In this document: positions 30,479 to 39,357 of the stretch, in pieces | How the letters are laid out: every line of letters starts with the position of its first letter | Numbering within the stretch: position 1 is the first letter of the stretch | Assembly: GCA_030537525.1 (NCBI GenBank) | Contig: JAUNVU010000005.1 | Coordinates: forward strand, 1-64,000 | Length of the DNA stretch: 64,000 nucleotides | DNA from: Eubacteriales bacterium | GTDB taxonomy: Bacteria; Bacillota; Clostridia; Saccharofermentanales; DTU023 | Direction of reading: 5' to 3' | Made by a program: the position numbers and the translations under genes | The notes under the pieces: model-generated | Databases searched by the model: none | Told to the model about the DNA's origin: nothing | What the model saw: the letters and a program-made list of their open reading frames with translations, nothing else

Positions 30479-31006
30479 CTACCAGTTCTGCTCAGGCTGT
30501 TCTACTTGCTCAGCTTGACCCTCGAAGACCTCTGGCTGGCTTGGCTGTTCTTCAGCAACCTCTTCCCGGCCCTCATCCTTCAGTTTCTTGCTGCGCTTCG
30601 CCTGGAACTCTTCCTTAGTCAAAATATCGACGACACGGACATTCAGAGCTAGGACGTTGAGACCGGTCATGTGCTTGATGCGCTCACTGATCAAGTCCTT
30701 CAGTTGCTCGAATACCTCGGGAGCCGACTTGCCATATTCGAGAACCATCTCGAGATTGACGATGACTCCGTCGTCTTCCATATCTACGCTGACACCTTTA
30801 GTCTTGTCGGACTGGCCGAAGCTCTCTTTAATGCTAGTGAAGAAACTACCGCTCATTGCGAGAATGCCAGCAATTTCTTCTATGGCATAGCCGACTATTT
30901 TCGATACGACCTCCTCGCGGAATCTGAGCGTGCTCTCATACTCCGTTCCTGCTGTTTTCACTTCGTTATCAACTTGAGGTTCTAGGTTCTTTAAATCTTC
31001 AGACAT
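30479..31006 (-). CDS. Asp23/Gls24 family envelope stress protein
   Basis: A 175-residue Asp23/Gls24 protein. The core has VVSKIVGYAIEEIAGILAMSG (about 33-53), VSVDMEDDGVIVNLEMVLEYG and VLALNVRVVDILT. A charged and glutamine-rich tail follows. These abundant cytoplasmic proteins lie under the membrane through AmaP and respond to envelope stress. The promoter is clear (31073-31101). Confidence 0.92.
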   Translation of the reverse strand: MSEDLKNLEPQVDNEVKTAGTEYESTLRFREEVVSKIVGYAIEEIAGILAMSGSFFTSIKESFGQSDKTKGVSVDMEDDGVIVNLEMVLEYGKSAPEVFEQLKDLISERIKHMTGLNVLALNVRVVDILTKEEFQAKRSKKLKDEGREEVAEEQPSQPEVFEGQAEQVEQPEQNW

Positions 31007-31072
31007 AGTCGTTCCTTCCCTTCCTGATTATCACTAAAACAGGGCTAATAGCCAGTCATAGCGTCTTTATAA

Positions 31073-31101
31073 ATTATACGTAGAGAGGTGAAATAATTCA
31101 A
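31073..31101 (-). promoter_or_regulatory. Promoter of asp23-amaP
   Basis: On the minus strand TTGAAT (31096-31101), 17 bases, TATAAT (31073-31078). The -35 lies in the left arm of the inverted repeat at 31092-31144. Confidence 0.8.
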
Positions 31102-31144
31102 GCTGAAGGGCTGGGCTGTATCGCTCAAAATAGCTTGAATTATT
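31092..31144. repeat. 13-bp inverted repeat between asp23 and the M42 peptidase gene
   Basis: AATAATTCAAGCT (31092-31104) and AGCTTGAATTATT (31132-31144) are perfect inverted copies 27 bases apart. Each arm contains TTGAAT, facing outwards, at -35 distance from a -10 for the divergent genes. It looks like a shared operator or a symmetrical double promoter. A cruciform or hairpin is the alternative. Confidence 0.8.
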
Positions 31145-31165
31145 CAGGGCTTTTTAAGCTAAGAT
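31135..31165 (+). promoter_or_regulatory. Candidate promoter of the M42 peptidase gene
   Basis: TTGAAT (31135-31140), a 19-base spacer and TAAGAT (31160-31165). The -35 is the right arm of the inverted repeat. The spacer is longer than ideal. Confidence 0.45.
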
Positions 31166-31184
31166 ATAGGCGGAGGATAGAAGC

Positions 31185-32228
31185 ATGAAGATTAAATTTA
31201 AAAGCGAAAATATTTTCAACTGCTGCCAGGAGCTCTTAGAGATTGACAGCCCTTCAGGAGATACAGCTGAACTCAGCGACTTCCTAGAGAGTCAGCTAAC
31301 CGCCTTGGGTTTCAGAACTGGCCGCACCCACAAGGATGTCGTCTATGCTGAATTCCAAACAGAAGACAGACCCATAGAACGCATCGTCACCGCCCATATT
31401 GACACTTTGGGGGCCATGGTTTCCGAGATCATGCCAAATGGCCGCCTTCGCTTCGTCATGATCGGCGGCTTCGCCTACAACTCTCTGGAAGGCGAGAATG
31501 TCAGGATCAAGACAGCCGACGGCAGGATCTACACAGGTTCCGTCATGCCCGACAAGATCAGCATCCACATCTTCGACAATTATGTCAGTGAGTTTAAGCG
31601 TGAATACTCGACCATGTCAGTACGTCTTGATGAGCTGGTGGAAACAGCTGAGGATACGCGCTCTCTTGGTATAGAGGTAGGCGACTTCATCGCCTTCGAG
31701 CCAAGAACCGAGATCACCGCTTCTGCTTTCATCAAGTCCCGCTTCCTAGACAATAAGATCTGTGCAGCCCTGATGATCGAAGTGATGAAGGAGCTGGAGA
31801 GCAGAGGCGAGAAACCAGTTCGCCCGACCCGCTTCGTCTTCTCCAACTTCGAAGAGGTGGGACATGGGGTCACCGCCGTGCCTGACTCCGTGAAGGAGCT
31901 GATCGCCCTAGACATCGGCACAGTTGGCGGCGAACGCAACTCGCGTGAGACGGCCGTGACCATTGTGGCCAGAGATTCCAGGACACCATACCCCTTCCCC
32001 CTGCGTCGTCGGCTGCAAGAAATTGCCATCCGCGATGACATCGAGTACCGCATTGACACACATATTCGCTATGGTTCAGACGGTAGTATTGCGGCCACTG
32101 CAGGCATGAATTTTAACTTCTCCTGCTTCGGGCCTGGCGTTGAGGCAACTCACCACTATGAGCGCACTCATGAACGCGCAGTCCTGGCAACTGCCGAACT
32201 CTTACACGGCTATCTAATGACTGAGTAA
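31185..32228 (+). CDS. M42 family metallopeptidase (glutamyl/leucyl aminopeptidase type)
   Basis: A 347-residue M42 peptidase, which removes N-terminal residues from peptides in a large cytosolic complex. Metal ligands: H71 and D73 (TAHIDTLG), D about 188 (SRFLDNKICAA), the EE pair in NFEEVGHG near 223-227, D near 245 (LIALDIGTVGG) and H325 (THHYERTH). The insert domain is in residues about 75-165. GGAGG lies nine bases before the ATG. Confidence 0.9.
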   Translation: MKIKFKSENIFNCCQELLEIDSPSGDTAELSDFLESQLTALGFRTGRTHKDVVYAEFQTEDRPIERIVTAHIDTLGAMVSEIMPNGRLRFVMIGGFAYNSLEGENVRIKTADGRIYTGSVMPDKISIHIFDNYVSEFKREYSTMSVRLDELVETAEDTRSLGIEVGDFIAFEPRTEITASAFIKSRFLDNKICAALMIEVMKELESRGEKPVRPTRFVFSNFEEVGHGVTAVPDSVKELIALDIGTVGGERNSRETAVTIVARDSRTPYPFPLRRRLQEIAIRDDIEYRIDTHIRYGSDGSIAATAGMNFNFSCFGPGVEATHHYERTHERAVLATAELLHGYLMTE

Positions 32229-32279
32229 AACCTTAGCTGCTAGCGTAGACAAGTAGCATGGGGATTTCTCAAGTGATTC

Positions 32280-32309
32280 AGAGGGGCTCTCTATTCTGAG
32301 CGCCCCTCT
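32280..32309. terminator. Bidirectional hairpin between the M42 and hydrolase genes
   Basis: AGAGGGGC (32280-32287) pairs with GCCCCTCT (32302-32309). T-rich sequence follows on the plus side. The hydrolase stop codon (32291) is inside the loop. Weak T run, so moderate. Confidence 0.6.
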
Positions 32310-33067
32310 TCTATTATCTTATTAAGCAAGTGCATCAGTAATTCTGGCTCCTCAACTAATAACTGCCCGTGATCTAAGCCTGCAAGTTCTCGGCATACTA
32401 GCCTGGGAAAGTATTTTCTGGCATTTTCAATATCGCTTCGCCTGTCTTTTGCCTCGGCTTCTCCATAGAGAAAATAGGCCTCTGATTCTGGGAAATACCC
32501 TCTTTCAAGTTGGTAATTATTACAGCCATAGAAGATGTTTTTTAGGCTCCTATTACTCATCATCTGCAGGGAATTATAGAAATCTTCTGCTGTTTTCTCT
32601 GTATAGCCATATTTGACGATCAGCTTCTTACCAAGCCTGCGATTCTTCTGAAAGAATTTCACGAAGACAAGGTCTCTCATCAAGATCAGCTTGTTTATGA
32701 ACTGCGGATAGTGATAGGGAGTTATGGCTCCGTCCAAGATTATCTTCCCCATCTCAATCTGCCCATGATCCGCCATTTTTATAAGCATGCAGCCTCCCAT
32801 AGAGAGGCCGTAGGCTGCCGTCACTTGTCTATAGCCCAGCTCCAGAAGATCTGCTTCGAGCTCCCTTGTTGCCTCTTCCAGATGCGGAAAGTCTCGCCTA
32901 TTATGCCTTTCGTGGCCTGGCAGTACAGGGACCAGGAGATGGTACTTGTCCTGCAAGAGTTCTATTGCCTCTGCCATCATCTCAACGTGCATACAGGACC
33001 CTTGTATCAGGAGAATAGTCTGTGGCTTCCCGAGCCCATATTGTAGAATTTTCATATCACCCTCCAA
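32291..33067 (-). CDS. Alpha/beta hydrolase
   Basis: A 258-residue alpha/beta-hydrolase. The nucleophile elbow is GLSMGG (near residues 83-88), the oxyanion region is LLIQGSCMHVEMM near 17-28 and the late His is in LAGLDHGQLL near 233-242. The catalytic acid is not sure. No signal peptide. Substrate unknown. GGAGGGTGAT-like site before the ATG. It is convergent with the M42 gene and followed on the same strand by nothing. Confidence 0.8.
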   Translation of the reverse strand: MEGDMKILQYGLGKPQTILLIQGSCMHVEMMAEAIELLQDKYHLLVPVLPGHERHNRRDFPHLEEATRELEADLLELGYRQVTAAYGLSMGGCMLIKMADHGQIEMGKIILDGAITPYHYPQFINKLILMRDLVFVKFFQKNRRLGKKLIVKYGYTEKTAEDFYNSLQMMSNRSLKNIFYGCNNYQLERGYFPESEAYFLYGEAEAKDRRSDIENARKYFPRLVCRELAGLDHGQLLVEEPELLMHLLNKIIEEGRSE

Positions 33068-33081
33068 GTTCTAAAAACAGA

Positions 33082-33112
33082 AAACCCCAGAGCTAATCAG
33101 CTCCAGGGTTTC
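33082..33112 (-). terminator. Terminator of tRNA-Val
   Basis: On the minus strand AAACCC-TG-GAGCT pairs with AGCTC-TG-GGGTTT around GATT with a 2x2 internal mismatch; TTTTCTGTTTTT follows. Confidence 0.75.
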
Positions 33113-33116
33113 TCCT

Positions 33117-33193
33117 TGGTGGGAATTACTGGACTCGAACCAGTGACTTCCTGCTTGTAAGGCAGGCGCTCTAACCAGCTGAGCTAAACTCCC
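33117..33193 (-). tRNA. tRNA-Val (TAC)
   Basis: A 77-base cloverleaf with encoded CCA. Acceptor GGGAGTT pairs with AATTCCC (with one G-T), anticodon stem CCTGC/GCAGG encloses CTTACAA (anticodon TAC), T arm ACTGG-TTCGAGT-CCAGT. Single tRNA between its own promoter and terminator. Confidence 0.95.
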
Positions 33194-33204
33194 AAGACTG
33201 CCTA

Positions 33205-33233
33205 AGGATAGCGCGCATAACTACATTCGTCAA
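33205..33233 (-). promoter_or_regulatory. Promoter of tRNA-Val
   Basis: On the minus strand TTGACG (33228-33233), 17 bases, TATCCT (33205-33210), directly after the methyltransferase stop codon. Confidence 0.65.
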
Positions 33234-33234
33234 G

Positions 33235-34626
33235 TTAGAATTCCAAGACGGCAAGCGCCTCATAATCCATAGTCCAGGGGAAGTAGTCATAGGCTACTAG
33301 TTCTCGTATTTTAACTCTGCCCGCCTCCAGCCCGAGTAATTTTAAGTCGCGAGCGAGCTTAGCTGGGTGACATGATAGGTAGACCAACTGCTCCAAACCA
33401 GCAGCTCTGATCGCCTCGACTAGCTCCTTGCTAAGCCCCGAACGCGGTGGGTCGACAATTAGATTTCTGCTCTGACTAAGCTGTTGGGCGGGTCTTCGCA
33501 AATCATATTGAACGGCCTCATAATTGCTAAATTTATTGCGCTTGGCATTCAACTTCGCCGTCGCCAGAGAGAGCTCAGAAAGTTCGAGAGCCGTGATAGC
33601 CACTGAGCTCGGCAGAGCCGCCATGGCCAGTGCGCCAGTGCCAGAAAACAACTCTAAGCACTCGTCAACTTCGGCAAAAGCCTGGCCAATTCGCCTACAG
33701 CTCTCGGCAAAGCTCTGGGGGTTAACCTGGAAGAAGGCGCCAGGCAAGATGAGAAATTTTCGGCCGTTAACTTCCTCTTCTAAGATCTCTTCTGAAAGGC
33801 TGGCCAAGAGCTCTTCGTCCATTGGCAATAGCCCCTGGCTGGGATCCCCTAGCCGTTTAGACCACAAGAGGACGGTCAAGGGGCCTAAGTTCTCGCCACT
33901 GAACCGCCTCCTCCCTCCCCTTCTGTAATTTATACCGCTCAGGCACACGACTAGACCTGCCGCTTGTAATAGGGATTGGACTAAATGAAAGAGTTCTCCT
34001 GCCCTAGCTAGATCTTCAGCCCTTGCCAGGTAGATCCCCCTCTTTTTGACCTGCTCTTCTAGGACTAAAAGAAAGGCCACTTCGCCGCGATAATTGGCGC
34101 GAATATGCAGCCCTCTAAGCTCTGGCCACTCAGCAAACTTAGCGCTACTCTTATTCAAGACGGCGAGTGCTGTCTCCAGACTTTCGTGCAATATGGGACA
34201 GCTGCTGACTGGCAGCAAGTCGTTACTGCCCCTTGCCAGATAGCCAAAACTCTGCTCGAAATGCCAAAATGCCTTGCGCCGATAATGCCATGCTTTGGCA
34301 GGGAGGATCTCAATTACACCTGAATAGTGCCTGCCCAGCAGATGCGCCAGGTGCTCTGCCTTGCACTGCAGAAGTCTCTCGTATTGAAGCTCTTGCACAG
34401 CACAGGCTCCACAGCGTGGGAAATTAGGGCAAAATTTCTCCTGTCGATAGGGGCTGGCCTGGAGAATCTGCGCCTGGCTTTGGCCATTTTTCAAGAGCTC
34501 TTCTTCTAGCTCGACAATATCACCTGGCACTGGTCCCGTTGCAAATTGCAGCGGCCCATTAATGTCCATGGGTACCAAGACGGCACGCCCGTCTGTCATG
34601 AGGTCTCGCACTTCGTATTTAGCCAA
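33235..34626 (-). CDS. Class I SAM-dependent RNA methyltransferase, TrmA/RlmD family
   Basis: A 463-residue uracil-C5 RNA methyltransferase. A TRAM-like N-terminus (1-60) is followed by a Cys cluster for an Fe-S centre (CPNFPRCGACA near 67-77). The methyltransferase domain has the SAM site ECLELFSGTGALAMA near 319-333, DPPRSGL near 394-400 and the nucleophile Cys in VYLSCHPAKLARD near 420-432. Probable substrate is 23S rRNA U1939 or U747; the exact site cannot be told. It diverges from the PBP gene. Confidence 0.9.
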   Translation of the reverse strand: MAKYEVRDLMTDGRAVLVPMDINGPLQFATGPVPGDIVELEEELLKNGQSQAQILQASPYRQEKFCPNFPRCGACAVQELQYERLLQCKAEHLAHLLGRHYSGVIEILPAKAWHYRRKAFWHFEQSFGYLARGSNDLLPVSSCPILHESLETALAVLNKSSAKFAEWPELRGLHIRANYRGEVAFLLVLEEQVKKRGIYLARAEDLARAGELFHLVQSLLQAAGLVVCLSGINYRRGGRRRFSGENLGPLTVLLWSKRLGDPSQGLLPMDEELLASLSEEILEEEVNGRKFLILPGAFFQVNPQSFAESCRRIGQAFAEVDECLELFSGTGALAMAALPSSVAITALELSELSLATAKLNAKRNKFSNYEAVQYDLRRPAQQLSQSRNLIVDPPRSGLSKELVEAIRAAGLEQLVYLSCHPAKLARDLKLLGLEAGRVKIRELVAYDYFPWTMDYEALAVLEF

Positions 34627-34644
34627 TTGATTTCCCCCTTATTT

Positions 34645-34675
34645 TTGCATTATAACAGGCTAATTTTGGTATAAT
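34645..34675 (+). promoter_or_regulatory. Promoter of the class A PBP gene
   Basis: TTGCAT (34645-34650), a 19-base spacer, and a TGG-TATAAT extended -10 (hexamer 34670-34675). Confidence 0.65.
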
Positions 34676-34719
34676 CATTTTTTGAGAGATTTATCTAGAG
34701 TGTTCAATGGGAGTAATTA

Positions 34720-37149
34720 ATGCCACGAGATTCTTTTCGAGATCCGATAAATAATTCCAGGGGTCAGGGTAAACCTGCACCTAGGCGCGAGCCTGGAGCG
34801 CCCGTACGTAAGTTGGGACCACGCTCTGAGCTAGCGCCCATTGAGAGCCGCCGTGAATTGACGAAGGCAGAGCTTCGTCAGCGTCAGAAATTGCGTAAGC
34901 GCGCCACGGGCAAGCCAAGCTACAGTGCGGAGTCCCCTAGCCTCTTTCGCTTCTTCGGTCGCTCCCTGGTGACTACCTTAAAATTTCTATTAATCTTCCT
35001 GCTTGTCATCGGCGCCCTACTGGGCGGCGTGGGCGCAGGTATGCTCTCAGGTTATTTCTCAACTGCCCAAGAGGTTGAAATTCAAGAACTGCAGAAATTT
35101 TCTGGGGAAACTGTCATCCTCGGCAAGAATGGTGAAGAGTTGGCGAAGCTCAAGGCCGATAGCTCGAACTCCGAATTTGTGCCTATAGAGAAGATTAAGC
35201 AATGCAAGATAGCTGATGCCTTCATCGCCATTGAGGACGAGCGCTTTGAGACCCACCCGGGTATCGACATCAAGCGTATCGGCTCTGCTGTGCTCTCGGC
35301 CGTAGCCAATGCTGGCAGCCCGACTCACGGCGGTTCAACTATCACCCAGCAGACCATCAAGTTGATCTCTGGCAAGGATGAGATCTCCGCCCAGCGCAAG
35401 ATTCAGGAGTGGTACAATGCCGTCCGCCTAGAACAGCGCCGCAGCAAGGACAATATACTTGAGCTCTACCTCAATCTAGTGCCAATGGGCAATAACTTCG
35501 TCGGGGTCGGCGCTGCGGCCAAGGCCTACTTCAATAAGACAGTAGAGCAATTGAGTGTTGGCGAAGCAGCCTTCCTGGCCGGCATTCCTAACCGCCCTGC
35601 AACCTATAATCCGCTGACTGAATTCGGACGCAGAAATGCCCTGAGAAGACAGCGCTTCATCCTCAATAAGATGCTGGAACTTGGCCGTATTAGCACTGCT
35701 GAATACGAAACTGCCTTAAACGCTGAATTGAAATTTGACTTCACGGCCATTCGCTCACAGCAAAAAGACATTCAATCCTACGCCGTCGACTACGTCATCG
35801 AGAAGGTCACAGATGACCTCATCAAGCGGCTCGGCTACTCAGCAGAGCTGGCTAGGATTGCCATTTACAACTACGGTCTGACTATCGAAACCACCATCGA
35901 TGCCAATGTGCAAAACTCCCTTGAAGAGATCTTTAAGGACAGAAGCCTATTCGTAACAGATCCCGCCCTCCTACCAGACAGTCCCGAGATTCCCCAGGCT
36001 GCGATCACAGTCATGGATAATGCTCCGGGTGAAGAGGGCTATGTCCGCGGCTTAGTTGGTGGCTACGGTGAGAAGAAAAACAACTTCAGTCTAAATAGAG
36101 CAATTTATGCGAAGCGTCAGCCAGGTTCTTCGATCAAGCCGATTCTGGTCTACGGCCCAGCCCTAGATGCTGGAAAGATCTCCATGGCGACCCCCTTCGT
36201 CGACCGCCCCGTCTACCTCGATCCCGATCGACCAGATGTTGCCTATCCTGAAAACTACAGCCGCAATTACACAGGCCCCCAGACCTTGGAACAGGCTCTG
36301 GCTCTGTCTTTAAACACAATTGCTGCCGAGGTCTATGCGACCATGCTCGGCCCCGAAATTGGCCTATCATACTTAAAGCAGTGCGGCATTGACCGCACGG
36401 ACGAACCTTATGTCGCTGGTGCACTCGGCGGCTTCTCACAGGGCATGTCAACCTATGAGATGGCTGGGGCTTACTCGGTTTTTGCCAATGATGGTAATTA
36501 CGTCGAGCCCAGAGTTTACTTGCGCGTCTTAAATTCTGACGGCAGCGTATTGCTCGACAACAGCATGCGTGACGTGCATCGCGTCTACCACAGCGATTCC
36601 GTCGGCGTCATCACCTACCTCTTGACCAAGGTGGCAGACGCCAGTTGGAACCAGGCCACGCCTGACAATACGCCAGCCGCTGGTAAGACGGGTACTACAG
36701 ATATGTATACCGACGTCTGGTTCTGTGGCTACACCCCCTATTACACAGCCGCCGTCTGGTACGGCTATGACAATGCCAACGGCCGTCACACGGTAATTCC
36801 CGTCGAAGATGGCAAGAACGCCGTCAAGATTTGGCGCGCCTCCATGCAGAAGTTGCACGAGGGCTTGCCACGCCTTGAATTCACCATGCCCGAGACCGTG
36901 GAAAAAGCCACCGTATGCCTGAGCTCTGGCCTCCTGGCTTCGCCAGACTGCCCAGCCCACGAGGTCTATCTGATCCCAGGTTCTGCCGCCAATCCAAGCA
37001 CTACTTGTACGCTGCATAAGCCAGAGAAGAAAAAGAAGAAATACCGCTTCCCCTGGGAGAAGGATTATGATGACGACAGATCCTATGATTATAGGGATGA
37101 TGACGATGACTACTACATCCCAATCCCACCCAATTTCCGCACCCCATAA
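34720..37149 (+). CDS. Class A penicillin-binding protein (PBP1a type)
   Basis: An 809-residue bifunctional peptidoglycan synthase. A basic cytoplasmic tail of about 75 residues, one membrane anchor (about 85-112), the GT51 transglycosylase domain with catalytic E172 in EDERFETHPG and GGSTITQQTIK near 204-214, then the transpeptidase domain with S470-x-x-K473, the SLN triad in ALSLNTIA near 530 and KTG (656-658). The C-terminus is unusual for its acidic YDDD/DDDD repeats (about 778-802). GGGAG lies seven bases before the ATG. Confidence 0.95.
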   Translation: MPRDSFRDPINNSRGQGKPAPRREPGAPVRKLGPRSELAPIESRRELTKAELRQRQKLRKRATGKPSYSAESPSLFRFFGRSLVTTLKFLLIFLLVIGALLGGVGAGMLSGYFSTAQEVEIQELQKFSGETVILGKNGEELAKLKADSSNSEFVPIEKIKQCKIADAFIAIEDERFETHPGIDIKRIGSAVLSAVANAGSPTHGGSTITQQTIKLISGKDEISAQRKIQEWYNAVRLEQRRSKDNILELYLNLVPMGNNFVGVGAAAKAYFNKTVEQLSVGEAAFLAGIPNRPATYNPLTEFGRRNALRRQRFILNKMLELGRISTAEYETALNAELKFDFTAIRSQQKDIQSYAVDYVIEKVTDDLIKRLGYSAELARIAIYNYGLTIETTIDANVQNSLEEIFKDRSLFVTDPALLPDSPEIPQAAITVMDNAPGEEGYVRGLVGGYGEKKNNFSLNRAIYAKRQPGSSIKPILVYGPALDAGKISMATPFVDRPVYLDPDRPDVAYPENYSRNYTGPQTLEQALALSLNTIAAEVYATMLGPEIGLSYLKQCGIDRTDEPYVAGALGGFSQGMSTYEMAGAYSVFANDGNYVEPRVYLRVLNSDGSVLLDNSMRDVHRVYHSDSVGVITYLLTKVADASWNQATPDNTPAAGKTGTTDMYTDVWFCGYTPYYTAAVWYGYDNANGRHTVIPVEDGKNAVKIWRASMQKLHEGLPRLEFTMPETVEKATVCLSSGLLASPDCPAHEVYLIPGSAANPSTTCTLHKPEKKKKKYRFPWEKDYDDDRSYDYRDDDDDYYIPIPPNFRTP

Positions 37150-37170
37150 GAATGAATATAGGAGGTTTAT

Positions 37171-37986
37171 ATGGACTTCAAATTCTATGAAAACATTGCG
37201 AGCGAGATTAAGCAACGCTATGCGCACGAAGTGGAAATCACCATCGTGCTTGGTTCGGCCCTCGACAGCCTTGAAGATTACTTGGAACTTGAACTGAGAC
37301 TTCCCTACAGAGAAATTCCCGGCATGCTGCAGACCAGCAATCCCGCGCACAAGGGTGAATTCCTCTTCGGTCGGCTTGGTGGCCGCCGCGTCCTCCTATG
37401 CTCAGGTCGCTTTCACAGCTACGAGGGATATTCTCTAGAAGAGTCCTCTATACTCGCACGTCTTGCCAAATTACTTGGCTCTCGCATGATCTTCCTCAGC
37501 AATGCCGCGGGCGGTGTCAACACCGACTTCTCACCCGGCGAGCTCATGCTGATCACAGATCATATTAAGTTCAACGGACCCTCGCCCCTAGCTGGGCCAA
37601 ATCTACCTGAATTTGGCACTCGCTTCCCCGATATGAGCGATACTTATAGTAAGCGTCTACAGGCAGTGGCAAGAGAGGCTGCCAGCCAAATGGGAATCAA
37701 GTTACAAGAAGGTGTCTACTTCTTCATGCCAGGCCCTCAGTACGAAACAGCAGCTGAGATCCGTGCCATCAGCAGCCTCGGTGCCGATGCCGTCGGTATG
37801 TCGACAGTCGGTGAAGCCATTGTCGCAAGACACGCCCAGCTGGAAGTGCTCGGCATCTCCCTGATCACCAACTTGGCTACGGGTCTGAGCCCTGAACCCC
37901 TCAGCGACGATGAGGTAATTGCCGCAGGTGCCAAGGCCAGAGAACCCTTCGCCCAGCTGATTGGCAAGATCATTGAATTAGCCTAG
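37171..37986 (+). CDS. punA: Purine nucleoside phosphorylase
   Basis: A 271-residue trimeric-type PNP that splits inosine and guanosine with phosphate. Phosphate site: GSA near 29-31, RFHSYEGY near 76-83 and NAAGG near 110-114. Purine site: PGPQYETAAE near 187-196, MSTVGEAIVARH near 209-220 and ITNLATGL near 231-238. AGGAGG lies seven bases before the ATG. It pairs with the following amidohydrolase in a purine-salvage operon, and its bases could feed the HPRT-like protein near 7 kb. Confidence 0.93.
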   Translation: MDFKFYENIASEIKQRYAHEVEITIVLGSALDSLEDYLELELRLPYREIPGMLQTSNPAHKGEFLFGRLGGRRVLLCSGRFHSYEGYSLEESSILARLAKLLGSRMIFLSNAAGGVNTDFSPGELMLITDHIKFNGPSPLAGPNLPEFGTRFPDMSDTYSKRLQAVAREAASQMGIKLQEGVYFFMPGPQYETAAEIRAISSLGADAVGMSTVGEAIVARHAQLEVLGISLITNLATGLSPEPLSDDEVIAAGAKAREPFAQLIGKIIELA

Positions 37987-37999
37987 AAAATAAGAATAT

Positions 38000-39322
38000 A
38001 TGAAGAGCTTCTACCTACTAAAAAACGCCCTCTACCTCAATAGTGATTATGAGATCCAAGCGGGTGACATCCGCTTAGGCGACGGCCTGATCCTCGAGCT
38101 CTCTGAGAAAGCCCTCGAGAACATGGGTGAGCTAGAGATCAACTGCGAAAATAAACTAGTCATACCGGCCCTCTACAACTGCCACACCCACTTCGCTATG
38201 ACTCCCATGCGTGGCTATGGTGAGAATCTGCATCTCCTCGACTGGCTAGAGCAGAAGATCTTCCCCTTCGAAGCTCTGCTAAGCGAAGAAGACGTCTACT
38301 GGTCTGCCCTGCTCGGCATCGCAGAACTACTAGCCAATGGCTGTTGCTCCGCCACAGATATGTACTTTTTGCTCCCGGCAATAATTCGTGCCGTCAAGCA
38401 AAGTGGCATCAAGGCCAATCTCTGCAACCCCCTAGCTGGCAATACTCGCTACCAAGATGAAAAGGGCTTCACTGAGGTATTACAGCTGCTCTCCGAGTCT
38501 CAGGCAGACGAGAGCGGCCGTTTAAAAATTGATGCCGGTATCCATGGTGAATACAGCTCAACTCCTGAAGGTGTCAAATCAGTCATCGACTTTGCCAGAG
38601 AACATGAGCTTGCCATCCACCTCCATCTTTCTGAATCAGAAGAGGAGCAAGCTGGCTGCCTAGAACGTCACGGCGTGACCCCCTTAAGATATTTCTATGA
38701 ATTAGGCCTCTTCGACTGTCCCGTAATCGCCGCTCATGCCGTACAACTGTCAGAGTCTGACTTCCAGCTGCTCGGCGAGCTAACAGCCGCCGGCAGTGAA
38801 ATAACTCTCGTGCACAACCCAAGCTCTAATCTCAAATTAGCTTCTGGCTTCGCGCCGCTGAAGCGATGGGTAGAGGCTGGTGTCAATATCTGTATAGCGA
38901 CTGACGGCCCTGCCTCAAATAATTCCTTGAACCTCTTCTCGGACCTCCACCTAGCCGCCTGCCTGCAAAAAGCAATCCAGCAAGACCCTGCCTTCTTCAC
39001 ACCAGAGGAGGTTTTGGCTGCAGTGACCGAGAATGGAGCCAGGGCCCAGAGGCGCAGTAATTGCGCCAAGCTCCTAGCAGGCTACAAGGCAGATCTCGCC
39101 ATCTTAGACATCTCTAAGCCCCACTATTATCCACAAGATAATCTGCTGGCTCACCTCGTCTACTCAGCCCAGGGAGCAGATGTTACCCACACCTTCGTGG
39201 ATGGTGATCTGCTCTACCAAAACGGCCACTATAAGTACTTCGATATTGATTTGGTCAAGCGGCAAGTCAGCCGCCTATACCGCGAGAAGATAAAAACTCT
39301 CAACAAAGAAGGTCAGAATTAA
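38000..39322 (+). CDS. mtaD: Amidohydrolase, MTA/SAH or adenosine deaminase type
   Basis: A 440-residue metal-dependent amidohydrolase of the TRZ/ATZ group, to which 5'-methylthioadenosine/S-adenosylhomocysteine deaminases belong. Metal ligands H62 and H64 (NCHTHF), H about 180 (AGIHGEYS), H about 242 (IAAHAVQLS) and D about 298 (IATDGPAS); the loop MRGYGENLHLLDWLE binds substrate in MtaD. Start 13 bases after PNP. The adjacent PNP would use the inosine-type product. Guanine or cytosine deaminase is possible. Confidence 0.85.
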   Translation: MKSFYLLKNALYLNSDYEIQAGDIRLGDGLILELSEKALENMGELEINCENKLVIPALYNCHTHFAMTPMRGYGENLHLLDWLEQKIFPFEALLSEEDVYWSALLGIAELLANGCCSATDMYFLLPAIIRAVKQSGIKANLCNPLAGNTRYQDEKGFTEVLQLLSESQADESGRLKIDAGIHGEYSSTPEGVKSVIDFAREHELAIHLHLSESEEEQAGCLERHGVTPLRYFYELGLFDCPVIAAHAVQLSESDFQLLGELTAAGSEITLVHNPSSNLKLASGFAPLKRWVEAGVNICIATDGPASNNSLNLFSDLHLAACLQKAIQQDPAFFTPEEVLAAVTENGARAQRRSNCAKLLAGYKADLAILDISKPHYYPQDNLLAHLVYSAQGADVTHTFVDGDLLYQNGHYKYFDIDLVKRQVSRLYREKIKTLNKEGQN

Positions 39323-39340
39323 TTCTGACCTTCTCTTTAG
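39308..39340 (+). terminator. Terminator of the purine-salvage operon
   Basis: GAAGGTCAGAATT pairs perfectly with AATTCTGACCTTC (39308-39333), followed by TCTTT. The stop codon of the amidohydrolase is in the stem. Confidence 0.75.
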
Positions 39341-39357
39341 CTTATTTATTTTTTGAT

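Noticed and set aside
36529-37350. Minus-strand 273-codon ORF antisense to the PBP and PNP genes
   Set aside because: Crosses two clearly real genes and has no recognisable domain.
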